NCBI RefSeq assembly: GCF_000745315.1
Contig: NZ_JQNQ01000001.1
Location: 3,534,001-3,598,000, forward strand
From: Salegentibacter sp. Hel_I_6
GTDB lineage: Bacteria > Bacteroidota > Bacteroidia > Flavobacteriales > Flavobacteriaceae
DNA length: 64,000 nucleotides
Reading direction: 5' to 3'
Below are positions 1 to 7,222 of this stretch, piece by piece. The notes below the pieces were generated by a model. That model did no database searches. It was not told the DNA's origin and saw only the letters and a program-made list of their open reading frames with translations. Numbering within the stretch: the first letter of the stretch is position 1; each line of letters starts with the position of its first letter. A program made the translations under genes and the position numbers.

Positions 1-1179
1 AGTTTTCTTTTAATATTTAGATTAGGTTTCCTAGCATATATTGCCAGGTTATTTTTTAAATATAAGCCGGTAGATTCTGTGTCAGACTCAGAATTACCTT
101 CCTGTACTGTAATTGTTCCGGCTTATAATGAAGGTAAATTGGTCTATTCAACCTTGCAAAGTTTGGTGGCCAGTAAATATCCATCAGAAAAATTGCAGTT
201 AATTGCTATAGACGATGGTAGTAAAGATGACACCTGGGATTGGATGCAAAAAGCCAAAGAAGAATTGGGTGACCGAATTTCTATATTTCAACAACCTAAA
301 AATCAAGGTAAAAGACATGCGCTTTATCGTGGATTTAATATCGGTACGGGAGACGTGTTTGTAACGGTAGATAGTGATTCTATTGTTGAAAAAGATACCT
401 TGCGCAACCTGGTTTCACCATTTGTAACCAATAAAAATTGTGGGGCTGTTGCAGGAAATGTTCGGGTTTTGAACAATGAAAAAGCAATTATACCACGAAT
501 GCTAAATGTTAGTTTTGTATTTAGTTTTGAGTTTATTCGTTCGGCGCAAAGTGTATTGGGATCTGTATTATGTACTCCCGGTGCTTTAGCTGCTTACAGA
601 AGGAATGCAGTAATGAACTGTTTGCCAGAATGGATTAATCAAACTTTCATGGGGAAACCAACCGATATTGGTGAAGACCGTGCAATGACCAATATGATTT
701 TGAAACAGGGATTTCACGTGTTATTTCAGAGAAATGCTTATGTTCTTACTAATATTCCAGAGAAATTTAGCAGTCTGCATAAAATGTTTACGCGGTGGGA
801 AAGAAGTAATGTACGCGAAAACCTTATGATGTCTAAGTTTGCATTTAAAACCTTTAGAACAGGATCTAAATCGGGTCCACGTATTTTATTACTAAACCAA
901 TGGATGAGTATGTTAACTGCTTATCCGGCAATTCTAATTATGTTTGTTTTACTGGTAATGCACCCGGTTCTATTTATTACTTCAGCCTTGTTGAGTATTC
1001 TTATATTTTCGAGTCTGCCAGCATTCTTTTACGCTAAGAAGTATAATATAGCTGAAGCTTTATGGATTTACTCATATAGTATATTTTATACCTTTGGGTT
1101 GTTTTGGATAACTCCTTATGCTATGGCCACTGCAAGCAGAAGGGGATGGCTAACCCGCGAATTACCACAGAAAATTTAA
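1..1179 (+). CDS. Family 2 glycosyltransferase, membrane-bound (5' end outside window)
   Basis: The frame is open from base 1 without a stop, so the gene begins before the window; a GTG at 79 is in frame but would remove a hydrophobic segment encoded at about 1-60. The protein has the GT-A fold of processive GT2 enzymes of the hyaluronan synthase/NodC/PgaC type: TVIVPAYNEG near the start, IDDGSKDDT, a DSDS metal/UDP site (about 373-384), CTPGALAAYRR, GEDRAM as the acceptor-site acid motif (about 673-690), and RWERS standing in for QxxRW (about 796-810). Two to three membrane helices follow at the C-terminus. Expected role: polymerising a sugar nucleotide at the inner membrane, for example for an exopolysaccharide. 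The polymer cannot be told from sequence. Confidence 0.88.
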   Translation, partial: SFLLIFRLGFLAYIARLFFKYKPVDSVSDSELPSCTVIVPAYNEGKLVYSTLQSLVASKYPSEKLQLIAIDDGSKDDTWDWMQKAKEELGDRISIFQQPKNQGKRHALYRGFNIGTGDVFVTVDSDSIVEKDTLRNLVSPFVTNKNCGAVAGNVRVLNNEKAIIPRMLNVSFVFSFEFIRSAQSVLGSVLCTPGALAAYRRNAVMNCLPEWINQTFMGKPTDIGEDRAMTNMILKQGFHVLFQRNAYVLTNIPEKFSSLHKMFTRWERSNVRENLMMSKFAFKTFRTGSKSGPRILLLNQWMSMLTAYPAILIMFVLLVMHPVLFITSALLSILIFSSLPAFFYAKKYNIAEALWIYSYSIFYTFGLFWITPYAMATASRRGWLTRELPQKI

Positions 1180-1204
1180 AAAATAAATTGAATTTGAAGA
1201 TGTA

Positions 1205-1234
1205 AAAAAGTCACCCATTGTTTGGTGACTTTTT
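1205..1234 (+). terminator. Intrinsic terminator after the glycosyltransferase
   Basis: An 11-bp perfect stem, AAAAAGTCACC (1205-1215) with GGTGACTTTTT (1224-1234), and an 8-nt loop. The right arm ends in a T run, as expected for rho-independent termination of the glycosyltransferase gene. Confidence 0.85.
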
Positions 1235-1351
1235 GCTTTTAAATGACTTTACAATATCCTGGAATTAAAAAACGGACTAGGGAAGAATAAGGATTCAGCT
1301 CTTTTCAGGGTTGAATATTGGATAATCTTTTGATAATTAATTACATTTCAA

Positions 1352-1549
1352 TTATTTATTTTCAAATTGGAAAATAGCTTCTATAGGTAATTTAAAGAGT
1401 TTTGAAATTCTAAAAGCTGTTGGTAAACTGGGGTCAAACTTCTCTTTTTCTATTGCATTGATTGTTTGCCTTGACACACCAATTATATCCGCTAAATCTT
1501 CCTGGGTATAGCTATGTTCGGCTCTAAGCACTTTTAATTTGTTTTTCAT
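1352..1549 (-). CDS. Small XRE-family HTH regulator
   Basis: A 65-residue protein that is almost only a Cro/C1-type helix-turn-helix: LRAEHSYTQEDLADIIGVSR followed by QTINAIEKEKFDPSL. It resembles the short YozG-like regulators that are often encoded next to a small membrane protein. Its ATG overlaps the TGA of the upstream membrane-protein gene by four bases (1546-1549), so the two are translationally coupled. A cluster of palindromic sites in front of the pair (1954-2020) suggests autoregulation. The signal it senses is unknown. Confidence 0.9.
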   Translation of the reverse strand: MKNKLKVLRAEHSYTQEDLADIIGVSRQTINAIEKEKFDPSLPTAFRISKLFKLPIEAIFQFENK

Positions 1550-1938
1550 GCGTATCTTCTGGTATTTACCGTGACTAAGATCAAATAAGTTAAACCTATA
1601 AATATTACCAGGTTACTTATTTCTGCATTAAAAGCAATTAAATTGGTAGTGTCAAGTAGAGAATAAGACAGGCCAACTACCACTGCTAATCCCAATGTTA
1701 AAGCCAAAGATTCCAAATGAATTTTACGTTCCAGCTCATCAAAATTATTAAACATTCGTCGGTTTGCGAAAATCATTAAGATTCCGTGAATAAAGTTGAC
1801 TGATACTGCCAATGTGGTTAACACAATATGGTCATCCCAAATATACTTTGGTCCAAATGCGGCAATTGCCATTGTAGCCACCCAGCTCCAGGTCCAAAGG
1901 GCAAGGGTGTAAAGATTCTTTTTTCGTTCTTTTTTCAT
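1546..1938 (-). CDS. Small four-helix membrane protein paired with HTH regulator
   Basis: A 130-residue protein with four predicted membrane helices (about 10-28, 38-56, 77-97, 105-124) and a short charged cytoplasmic loop after helix 2 (NRRMFNNFDELERKIHLES). The arrangement resembles DUF2178-like proteins that are co-transcribed with a short XRE regulator in many bacteria. It is first in a two-gene operon with the HTH gene, which overlaps its stop codon. No enzyme motif is visible. It may act as sensor or anti-regulator for the HTH protein; this is inference from the pairing. Confidence 0.8.
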   Translation of the reverse strand: MKKERKKNLYTLALWTWSWVATMAIAAFGPKYIWDDHIVLTTLAVSVNFIHGILMIFANRRMFNNFDELERKIHLESLALTLGLAVVVGLSYSLLDTTNLIAFNAEISNLVIFIGLTYLILVTVNTRRYA

Positions 1939-1953
1939 TTGAATGTAATTTAT

Positions 1954-2020
1954 AGTTTACTTTATGTAATGTTTACTTTACAAAAGTAAACAATTTTTTA
2001 AATGTAAAGTGTTATTTACA
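1954..2020 (-). promoter_or_regulatory. Palindromic operator cluster upstream of HTH/membrane operon
   Basis: Several copies of one motif lie directly upstream of the ATG at 1938: a half site AGTTTACTTTA (from 1954), a perfect palindrome GTTTACTT-TACAA-AAGTAAAC (1971-1991), and TGTAAA-N6-TTTACA (2003-2020). The repeated core is TTTAC/GTAAA. The likely binder is the XRE protein of the same operon. Confidence 0.6.
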
Positions 2021-2108
2021 TATTTATTAAAAACATTGAATAACTGAGAATTTTTTGAATATGCAGCTTAAAAAATTTATTACCTTAAAATTTTAAATAA
2101 TCATTCCT

Positions 2109-2561
2109 ATGAAAAAAATATTTCAAGTTCTAATTATGTTTCTGGCAGTAAATGCTTTAGGGCAGAAATCCGGAAAAACCGATGAAGACCAGATCAAAGA
2201 TCTCATTACAAATTCTTTTCAAGAGATATTTTCTGATTTAGATCAAAAGGCGCTAGACGTTTATTGCACTCAGGATTTTCTTCTCCTTGAAACCGGGGAA
2301 GTTTGGAATATGGATAAGATGAAAGGTTATGTGAAGCGAGCCAGCGAAGAAAAAACGGAGGTAAAAAGAATAAATTCATTTGATTTTATAGAGATAAAAA
2401 TCAATGGTAAAATGGCCTGGGTGGCATATCGCAATAAAGCTGAATTTATGTTGAGAGGCGAAGTTTTAAGAGAAATAAATTGGCTGGAAAGTGCTACCGC
2501 TATTCTTACAGAGGAAGGATGGAAACTGCAGCTGCTTCATTCTACCCTCGCTAAAGACTGA
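2109..2561 (+). CDS. Exported SnoaL/DUF4440-like protein
   Basis: A 150-residue protein with a Sec signal peptide (about 1-18, MKKIFQVLIMFLAVNALG) followed by a domain resembling the NTF2-like/DUF4440 fold: a helix ending in DLDQKALDVYCTQDFLLLETGEVW, then strands with KINGKMAWVAYRNKAEF and a WLESATAILTEEGWKLQLLHST ending typical of this family. These domains bind small ligands or serve as enzyme scaffolds; no catalytic residues can be named here. The gene stands alone, and the mature protein is probably periplasmic. Confidence 0.75.
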   Translation: MKKIFQVLIMFLAVNALGQKSGKTDEDQIKDLITNSFQEIFSDLDQKALDVYCTQDFLLLETGEVWNMDKMKGYVKRASEEKTEVKRINSFDFIEIKINGKMAWVAYRNKAEFMLRGEVLREINWLESATAILTEEGWKLQLLHSTLAKD

Positions 2562-2697
2562 AAGCTATACATTCTCTAAAGGTGAATTTTATCTTTAGCA
2601 ACAGGAAAAGAAATTAATTCTACAGGAAAATAAAAATATTTTTTCAATCATTTCTTTCATTACCTTTATGAGGTTAATATTAAAATAATTAGAACCC

Positions 2698-2805
2698 ATG
2701 GCGAAAGAAAAATCACCTTCAAAGAATTCGGCTAAAAAAGAGCCGGTTTTGAGCTTGAAAGAGAAGCGGGCTGCTAAAGCTGCTAAGAAGAAAAATAGAG
2801 CTTAA
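2698..2805 (+). CDS. Small basic protein (35 aa)
   Basis: ATG at 2698 opens a 35-codon frame ending in TAA at 2803-2805. The product is very lysine- and alanine-rich: it starts MAKEKSPSKN and ends with KEKRAAKAAKKKNRA. A TACCTTTA box lies at 2661-2668, upstream, and a strong intrinsic terminator starts 16 nt after the stop, so it is a complete short transcription unit. I recall short lysine-rich proteins of this kind in other Flavobacteria but cannot check conservation here. It could bind RNA, DNA or the ribosome, judged from charge only. Confidence 0.6.
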   Translation: MAKEKSPSKNSAKKEPVLSLKEKRAAKAAKKKNRA

Positions 2806-2820
2806 GTGCATATTTAAAAA

Positions 2821-2847
2821 AATCCCGCAGTGTTGCGGGATTTTTCT
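2821..2847 (+). terminator. Intrinsic terminator after the 35-aa gene
   Basis: A perfect 9-bp stem, AATCCCGCA (2821-2829) with TGCGGGATT (2834-2842), a GTGT loop, a T run after it and an A run before it. It could work in both directions. Confidence 0.85.
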
Positions 2848-2888
2848 TTTAAACAATTTTTATATTTTAAAAGAGCTAATCTTCTTTA

Positions 2889-2942
2889 CTCGATAATCGA
2901 GATTAAATGCTCCTTAGGCTTGTCTCGATATCGAAAAATGTT
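2889..2942. repeat. Dispersed intergenic repeat (TCGATAATCGA type)
   Basis: Contains the palindrome CTCGATAATCGAG followed by TAGGCTTGTCTCGAT. Related pieces recur at about 13730-13800, 17560-17612, 18660-18680, 36812-36825 and 39165-39185, always between genes and with the pairing of CTCGATTATCGAG-like and GGCTTGCCCC-like words. Confidence 0.6.
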
Positions 2943-2946
2943 TTTC

Positions 2947-4065
2947 TTATAAGATACCTCCTGGGCTTGCCCCGAGTTTATTTACTTTTTTTTTAGCATC
3001 TTCGAATTCAATATTTTCATCTACAGATCCTGAAAAAGCATCTATCCAGGCATTTTTAAAGATATTTAAAACGGTAGCCCAAACTCCAGACTTTACATTA
3101 TTTAAATCACCCTCAAGAGGAACCCTGGTTGCTAAGGTATCAGTTCCCTGGTTTTTCAGGGCGAACTTAAAAAAGCCTACAAAACCTTCCCATAATTTCT
3201 TAAACAGGCCGCTGTCATCATTCTTAGAGATAAGTTTTGTATTTATAAGCATTGGTTTTATATAACCCTTTAGGTATCCATCAGCGATAGCAATTTCGCT
3301 ATATAATTCAAAAGTTCCGCTTTCAAAATCTACCCCGGCATATCTACGGGTGATATCGTTAAGGGCCGTCGCTTCTGATTTTTGAAGTGTAAATTCCATA
3401 TCCATATCAGGAATTTGTTTTAGCAAATTTAGATCACCGTGAATTTCTACGTTTCCACCGCCCATAGAAATGGCTTTTGCCCATAAATGCGAGGGAAGAT
3501 CTTTTTCTTTATCTACTACATTACTTAGGTTATGTGCCTCAAGACTAATCTCTTCTAAAAACAAACTAATTTGTGGATCTGCAGATACTTCAACGAAATT
3601 AGCGGTACCATTGTAAACTACAAAGTGATTAATATCAATAGGGACTAAACTTGTAAGGGCTTTAGTCCAATCTTCAACATTGGCTTCATCCTCCTTCTCC
3701 TGGTTTTCAAAAATATAATTGAATTTAGGATCCTGCATTTCAATCTCACTAACTATTTTTCCTTTTAATAAAGAACGCCAGTCAATAGAAATATCTGAAT
3801 TTGGAAAGTCTAAAAGTGGTTTTTCTCCCTGGGTATCTTTTTCTCTTAGAATTAAACCTTCTATTTGATAGGCGCCACGCCAAAGAGAAATATCAATATC
3901 TGAAACACTACCTTCGTAACCGGGAATATTATTTAAAGTTTTAGTTACGTAATTTTCCAGAAGGTAAGGAAGTGCAATTCTCCCTATAATTAAAAGCGAA
4001 ACGATAAGAATTGGTAATGCATACCTTTTCTTACGATATCTTCTTCTTTTTCCTTTTTCGCTCAT
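2947..4065 (-). CDS. DUF748/AsmA-like membrane-anchored protein
   Basis: A 372-residue protein with a basic N-terminus (KGKRRRYRKKR) and one membrane helix (about 15-35), after which the whole chain is outside the cytoplasm. The region YVTKTLNNIPGYEGSVSDID, followed by SLWRGAYQIEGLIL, is the usual opening of DUF748 proteins, relatives of AsmA/YhdP that are thought to bridge the inner and outer membrane and move lipids. It stands between unlinked genes; the next gene upstream (aldose epimerase) is 67 bp away in the same direction. Its exact role is not known. Confidence 0.8.
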   Translation of the reverse strand: MSEKGKRRRYRKKRYALPILIVSLLIIGRIALPYLLENYVTKTLNNIPGYEGSVSDIDISLWRGAYQIEGLILREKDTQGEKPLLDFPNSDISIDWRSLLKGKIVSEIEMQDPKFNYIFENQEKEDEANVEDWTKALTSLVPIDINHFVVYNGTANFVEVSADPQISLFLEEISLEAHNLSNVVDKEKDLPSHLWAKAISMGGGNVEIHGDLNLLKQIPDMDMEFTLQKSEATALNDITRRYAGVDFESGTFELYSEIAIADGYLKGYIKPMLINTKLISKNDDSGLFKKLWEGFVGFFKFALKNQGTDTLATRVPLEGDLNNVKSGVWATVLNIFKNAWIDAFSGSVDENIEFEDAKKKVNKLGASPGGIL

Positions 4066-4132
4066 AATGCCTTGTTTCTGCTAAAATGAGACTGATAATC
4101 AGTAATTTGAGTTAAGGATTATCTAAAATGCG

Positions 4133-5005
4133 TTATTCGATAGTAATAAAATAGGAAGCTTCAAAAGTATTACCCGAATCTAATTTTTCGATTCCCTCCT
4201 TGGTCTTTAAGTTTTGATCGGTGCCTTCAATATCGGCAATTCCCAGCCAGGGTTCTATACAAACATACGGCGCTCCCGGTTTTGCCCAAATTCCTAAATT
4301 TTTAAAATCAGAATAGCCTACGCTTAAAACCGTTCCTGAATTTTTACTTTTTAAGGCTACTTTTTTTGAAGGAATATTCTTGAAAATTAGCGCGTCTTTG
4401 GCAAAAAGTTCTTTGTGCAATCTAATTTTATCTTCATTATCTAAAATTCCTTCGGTATGGTGACTTACCAATCCGCTTTCGCCCAAAACGTGAGTTTTGA
4501 GATCCATTTTCTGGTCAAATTCCAGGTAATAATCTTCGTAAACTTCATTTGTACTTATGGGTGCATTAAATGCAGGATGCCCGCCCAGCGAAAAATAAAG
4601 TGGTTTTTCATCTAAATTGAAAAGCTTATGTTTTACTTCCACCGTTTTTTTATTCAGAATAAAAGAAATCTCAAAACGAAATTTAAAAGGATATATTTCC
4701 AGGCTTTCTTCAGAAGAATTTAGCTCAAAAACCAGGCTGTTTTCCGTTTTTTCTTTTAACTGAATATTTTCGTCATGCCTTACAAAACCGTGTTTCGGCA
4801 TTTCATATTCTTTGCCTTCAAAAATGTATTTACCTTCTTTTAAAACGCCAATTACCGGAAATAAATTAGGAGCCTGACTAGCCCAAAATTCTGGATTTCC
4901 CTGCCATAAATGTTCAATGCCGGTTTCCAGGTTTTTAAGGCTGGATAATTCGGCACCTGTGGGGTTGACTTTTATACTTAAAAATTCGTTTTGTAAATTA
5001 TGCAT
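4133..5005 (-). CDS. Aldose 1-epimerase family protein (LacX-like)
   Basis: A 290-residue protein of the galactose-mutarotase-like fold, LacX/YeaD subgroup. Visible features are the TGAELSSLKN opening, WQGNPEFWASQAPNLFPVIG, MPKHGFVRHDE, and a C-terminal CIEPWLGIADIEGT segment. The GGHPAFNAP loop holds the likely catalytic histidine and EPW the likely catalytic glutamate. It should interconvert anomers of a hexose or hexose phosphate in the cytoplasm. The start lies only 6 bases after the helicase stop, so the two are probably co-transcribed. Confidence 0.88.
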   Translation of the reverse strand: MHNLQNEFLSIKVNPTGAELSSLKNLETGIEHLWQGNPEFWASQAPNLFPVIGVLKEGKYIFEGKEYEMPKHGFVRHDENIQLKEKTENSLVFELNSSEESLEIYPFKFRFEISFILNKKTVEVKHKLFNLDEKPLYFSLGGHPAFNAPISTNEVYEDYYLEFDQKMDLKTHVLGESGLVSHHTEGILDNEDKIRLHKELFAKDALIFKNIPSKKVALKSKNSGTVLSVGYSDFKNLGIWAKPGAPYVCIEPWLGIADIEGTDQNLKTKEGIEKLDSGNTFEASYFITIE

Positions 5006-5011
5006 TTAAGG

Positions 5012-6361
5012 CTATTTTTTTCTTTTTCGGTTCGCGTTCTTGTCACCGCGGGTTTTTGGCTTTTTATACTTTTTGGCAATTTCCCTTCGGTAAGAGCCAC
5101 CAAGATTTTCTTTCCTGTTTTTCTCTTTTTTCTCGTGAAAAGCAGGTCCGGGAGCATCATCATCTCTGTTTTTCCCTGGGTTGTTGATTTCAAAAACTTT
5201 TGGTTGTTCTTCCCGAATTAATTCTGAAGAAATTTCAATTTCCGCTGGTATTTCTTCCTGCGGAACTTCCATTTTCATCAAATTCTCAATCTTTTCAAGC
5301 GATTCCATTTCAGCTTCCGTAGTCATTAAAATCGAATTTCCTTCTTTTTCAGCACGTCCTGTTCGCCCAATTCGGTGCATATAGTTTTCAGGATATTTTG
5401 GCGTATCAAAATTAATTACGTGGCTCACCGATTCTATGTCAAGACCTCGCGCCATCACATCGGTTGCAACTAAAATTCGGCAAAATCCGCTGCCAAATTG
5501 TTTGATGCTCCGCAGACGATAATTTTGAGTTTTATTAGAATGAATCACCGTACAGTCATCGGGAAAATATTGTTCTAATTCAGTATAAAGTCTATCGGCC
5601 ATTCTTTTGTAAGCCACAAAGATTAATACTTTAGAGTAAGTTTCTTTATCTTTTAGAAGATGTTTCAGGAGGTTGACTTTTGTATAAAAGTTTGGAATTT
5701 TATACCCGGTTTGTTTGATATTATCCAGGGGAGTTCCACTGGCGGCTACAGAAATAGTTTGTGGACTTTTGAAATTAGCTTCAATTAGATTTTCAACATT
5801 TTCAGTAATCGTCGCAGAAAACATAATGTTTTGGCGGTTCTGAGGAAGCAATTCAAAAATATTATTGATTTGAAATTTAAAGCCAAGGTCTAACATGACA
5901 TCAACTTCATCTATCACCAATTTTTGGATAGATTTTAGCTGAAGCGCGCGCCTAAGTACCAGATCATATAGTCTTCCCGGTGTGGCAACCACAATATCCT
6001 GGCCTTGCAAAAGCGATTGATGCTGGGTGTTCATATTTACGCCGCCGTAAATTCCGGTAGTACGAACATTCATATAAGCAGTTAATTTTTCAATCTCTTC
6101 CACTACCTGCACCACAAGTTCGCGCGTAGGTACTAATACCAAAACCCGTGGGTTCTTTTGTTCGGAATATTTAAGCATTCGTAAAATGGGAAGCATATAC
6201 GCAAAGGTTTTTCCCGTACCGGTTTGGGCAATTCCCACCATATCTTTTCCAGACATAATGGTAGAAAAAGATTGCTCCTGAATAGGCGTGGGCGTGGTAA
6301 TCTGTATATCTTCCAGCGCATTGCGCAGTGGAGTGGTAATATTTAAATCCTGAAAAGTCAC
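5012..6361 (-). CDS. DEAD-box RNA helicase (RhlE/CsdA-like)
   Basis: A 449-residue helicase. In order: the Q motif region (FQDLNITTPLRNAL, PTPIQEQ), Walker A AQTGTGKT, PTRELVVQ, TPGRLYDLV, motif II written DEVD rather than DEAD (VIDEVDVMLD), SAT (FSATITENVE), VATDVMARGLDIE, and HRIGRTGRAEKEG. A basic, glycine-poor tail (KKYKKPKTRGDKNANRKRKK) probably binds RNA. Enzymes of this type unwind RNA duplexes in ribosome assembly and cold adaptation. A 15-bp perfect hairpin sits about 40 bp upstream of its start (6401-6435). Co-oriented with the epimerase gene. Confidence 0.93.
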   Translation of the reverse strand: MTFQDLNITTPLRNALEDIQITTPTPIQEQSFSTIMSGKDMVGIAQTGTGKTFAYMLPILRMLKYSEQKNPRVLVLVPTRELVVQVVEEIEKLTAYMNVRTTGIYGGVNMNTQHQSLLQGQDIVVATPGRLYDLVLRRALQLKSIQKLVIDEVDVMLDLGFKFQINNIFELLPQNRQNIMFSATITENVENLIEANFKSPQTISVAASGTPLDNIKQTGYKIPNFYTKVNLLKHLLKDKETYSKVLIFVAYKRMADRLYTELEQYFPDDCTVIHSNKTQNYRLRSIKQFGSGFCRILVATDVMARGLDIESVSHVINFDTPKYPENYMHRIGRTGRAEKEGNSILMTTEAEMESLEKIENLMKMEVPQEEIPAEIEISSELIREEQPKVFEINNPGKNRDDDAPGPAFHEKKEKNRKENLGGSYRREIAKKYKKPKTRGDKNANRKRKK

Positions 6362-6400
6362 TAAATGAAGTTTTTATGAACTGGCAAAGTTAGTGAAACT

Positions 6401-6435
6401 CTAATTTAAAATTGCTGTAGGCAATTTTAAATTAG
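6401..6435 (-). promoter_or_regulatory. 15-bp perfect hairpin in the helicase upstream region
   Basis: CTAATTTAAAATTGC (6401-6415) and its exact reverse complement (6421-6435) flank a 5-nt loop. It lies 40-74 bp upstream of the helicase start and outside any gene. It could be a leader structure of the helicase mRNA or a terminator-like element facing the toxin-antitoxin side; no long T run follows on either strand. Confidence 0.45.
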
Positions 6436-6438
6436 CTA

Positions 6439-6549
6439 GTTGAACCAATCCCGCCGCAGGGCGGGATCTCAACCACTCAAAATTTCTTAAATAGTTGAAG
6501 CTATTTTTAATATGCAAAGTTGAATTAATTATGCCGCAGGGCGGGATCT
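6439..6549. repeat. Local 80-bp-spaced duplication with GC-rich core
   Basis: GCCGCAGGGCGGGATCT occurs at 6453-6469 and 6533-6549, exactly 80 bp apart, both preceded by GTTGAA-YYAAT (from 6439 and 6519). The first copy forms a hairpin (ATCCCGCC with GGCGGGAT); the second has lost the left arm. No gene is present here. Confidence 0.7.
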
Positions 6550-6588
6550 GCTAAACTATATCTCCGTAATATCTAAAATTATATTTTG

Positions 6589-6596
6589 TATTTTTG
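6589..6596 (+). promoter_or_regulatory. Candidate -7 box for the toxin-antitoxin operon
   Basis: TATTTTTG matches the flavobacterial TAnnTTTG element and lies 16 bp before the antitoxin ATG. No clear TTG is seen at the expected distance upstream. Confidence 0.4.
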
Positions 6597-6612
6597 AATA
6601 AAACCTGTTGTT

Positions 6613-6852
6613 ATGAATTTACAAACCCGGAAAAAAGAATTTGTAGATGAGTTTCTGAAAATTCAGAATGAGAAGGCAATCGCTCGATTTGAAAATTTGC
6701 TGAAAGAGGAAAAGCAATCTTCGGAAGAAAATATTGAACCGATGAGCCAGGAACAACTAAATACGGATATTGAAAAATCTCTTGAAGATTCCAAAAATGA
6801 CCGCGTAATGGAGGCCAAAGCACTAAAGCGTATAATAAAGGAATGGAATTAA
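6613..6852 (+). CDS. Antitoxin of a ParDE/RelBE-like module
   Basis: A 79-residue, highly charged, mostly helical protein starting MNLQTRKKEFVDEFLKIQ, a pattern typical of Bacteroidota antitoxins annotated as addiction-module components. It would bind and neutralise the product of the next gene and repress the operon. Its last codons overlap the toxin ATG by 10 bp, the usual arrangement. The C-terminal part (about 50-79) is the likely toxin-binding arm. Confidence 0.75.
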   Translation: MNLQTRKKEFVDEFLKIQNEKAIARFENLLKEEKQSSEENIEPMSQEQLNTDIEKSLEDSKNDRVMEAKALKRIIKEWN

Positions 6853-7158
6853 GTGTTTACTGGACAGAATTTGCTCAAAATAAACTCATAGAGATTAAAA
6901 AATATTATAGTAATAGAACCGGTTTAGAAGTTGCAGATAGGCTAATAAATGGAATAATTGAGAGCACAATAGGCTTGGAGAAAAAACCATTTTCCGGTCA
7001 GCTAGAAATAATTTTAGAAGATAAGCCCCAGAATTTTAGATACTTAATTTATAAAAATTATAAAATTATTTACTGGATTAATTATTCTAAAAGCCGATGA
7101 TATAGCTACGGTTTTTGATACAAGGCAGAACCCAAAAAAGCTTTCTAAAATTGATTAG
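6843..7158 (+). pseudogene. RelE/ParE-family toxin, frameshifted near the C-terminus
   Basis: The uninterrupted frame gives 85 residues (6843-7100) with the ParE/RelE core (YWTEFAQNKLIEIKKYYSNR, then a KPFSGQLE-like middle and FRYLIYKNYKIIYWIN), but it ends abruptly in YSKSR. The missing family C-terminus is in the +1 frame directly after: ILKADDIATVFDTRQNPKKL to a stop at 7156-7158; VFDTRQNP is the usual end of these toxins. A net one-base insertion between about 7072 and 7095 explains this. The toxin is therefore probably inactive, unless the shift is a sequencing error or programmed. The antitoxin in front looks intact. Confidence 0.8.
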
Positions 7159-7174
7159 CACCTCTATTTTTATA

Positions 7175-7207
7175 TTGAAGAAAGATTCATTTATTTCGGT
7201 ATTTTTG
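7175..7207 (+). promoter_or_regulatory. Flavobacterial-type promoter for the FMN reductase gene
   Basis: TTG (7175-7177), a 22-bp spacer and TATTTTTG (7200-7207) fit the Flavobacterium consensus TTG-N17-23-TAnnTTTG. The ATG is 16 bp downstream. Confidence 0.5.
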
Positions 7208-7222
7208 ATAAAAATCGTTTAG

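Noticed and set aside
5000..5221. 73-codon plus-strand frame opposite the helicase C-terminus
   Set aside because: Antisense shadow of the lysine- and arginine-rich helicase tail, which gives phenylalanine-rich nonsense.
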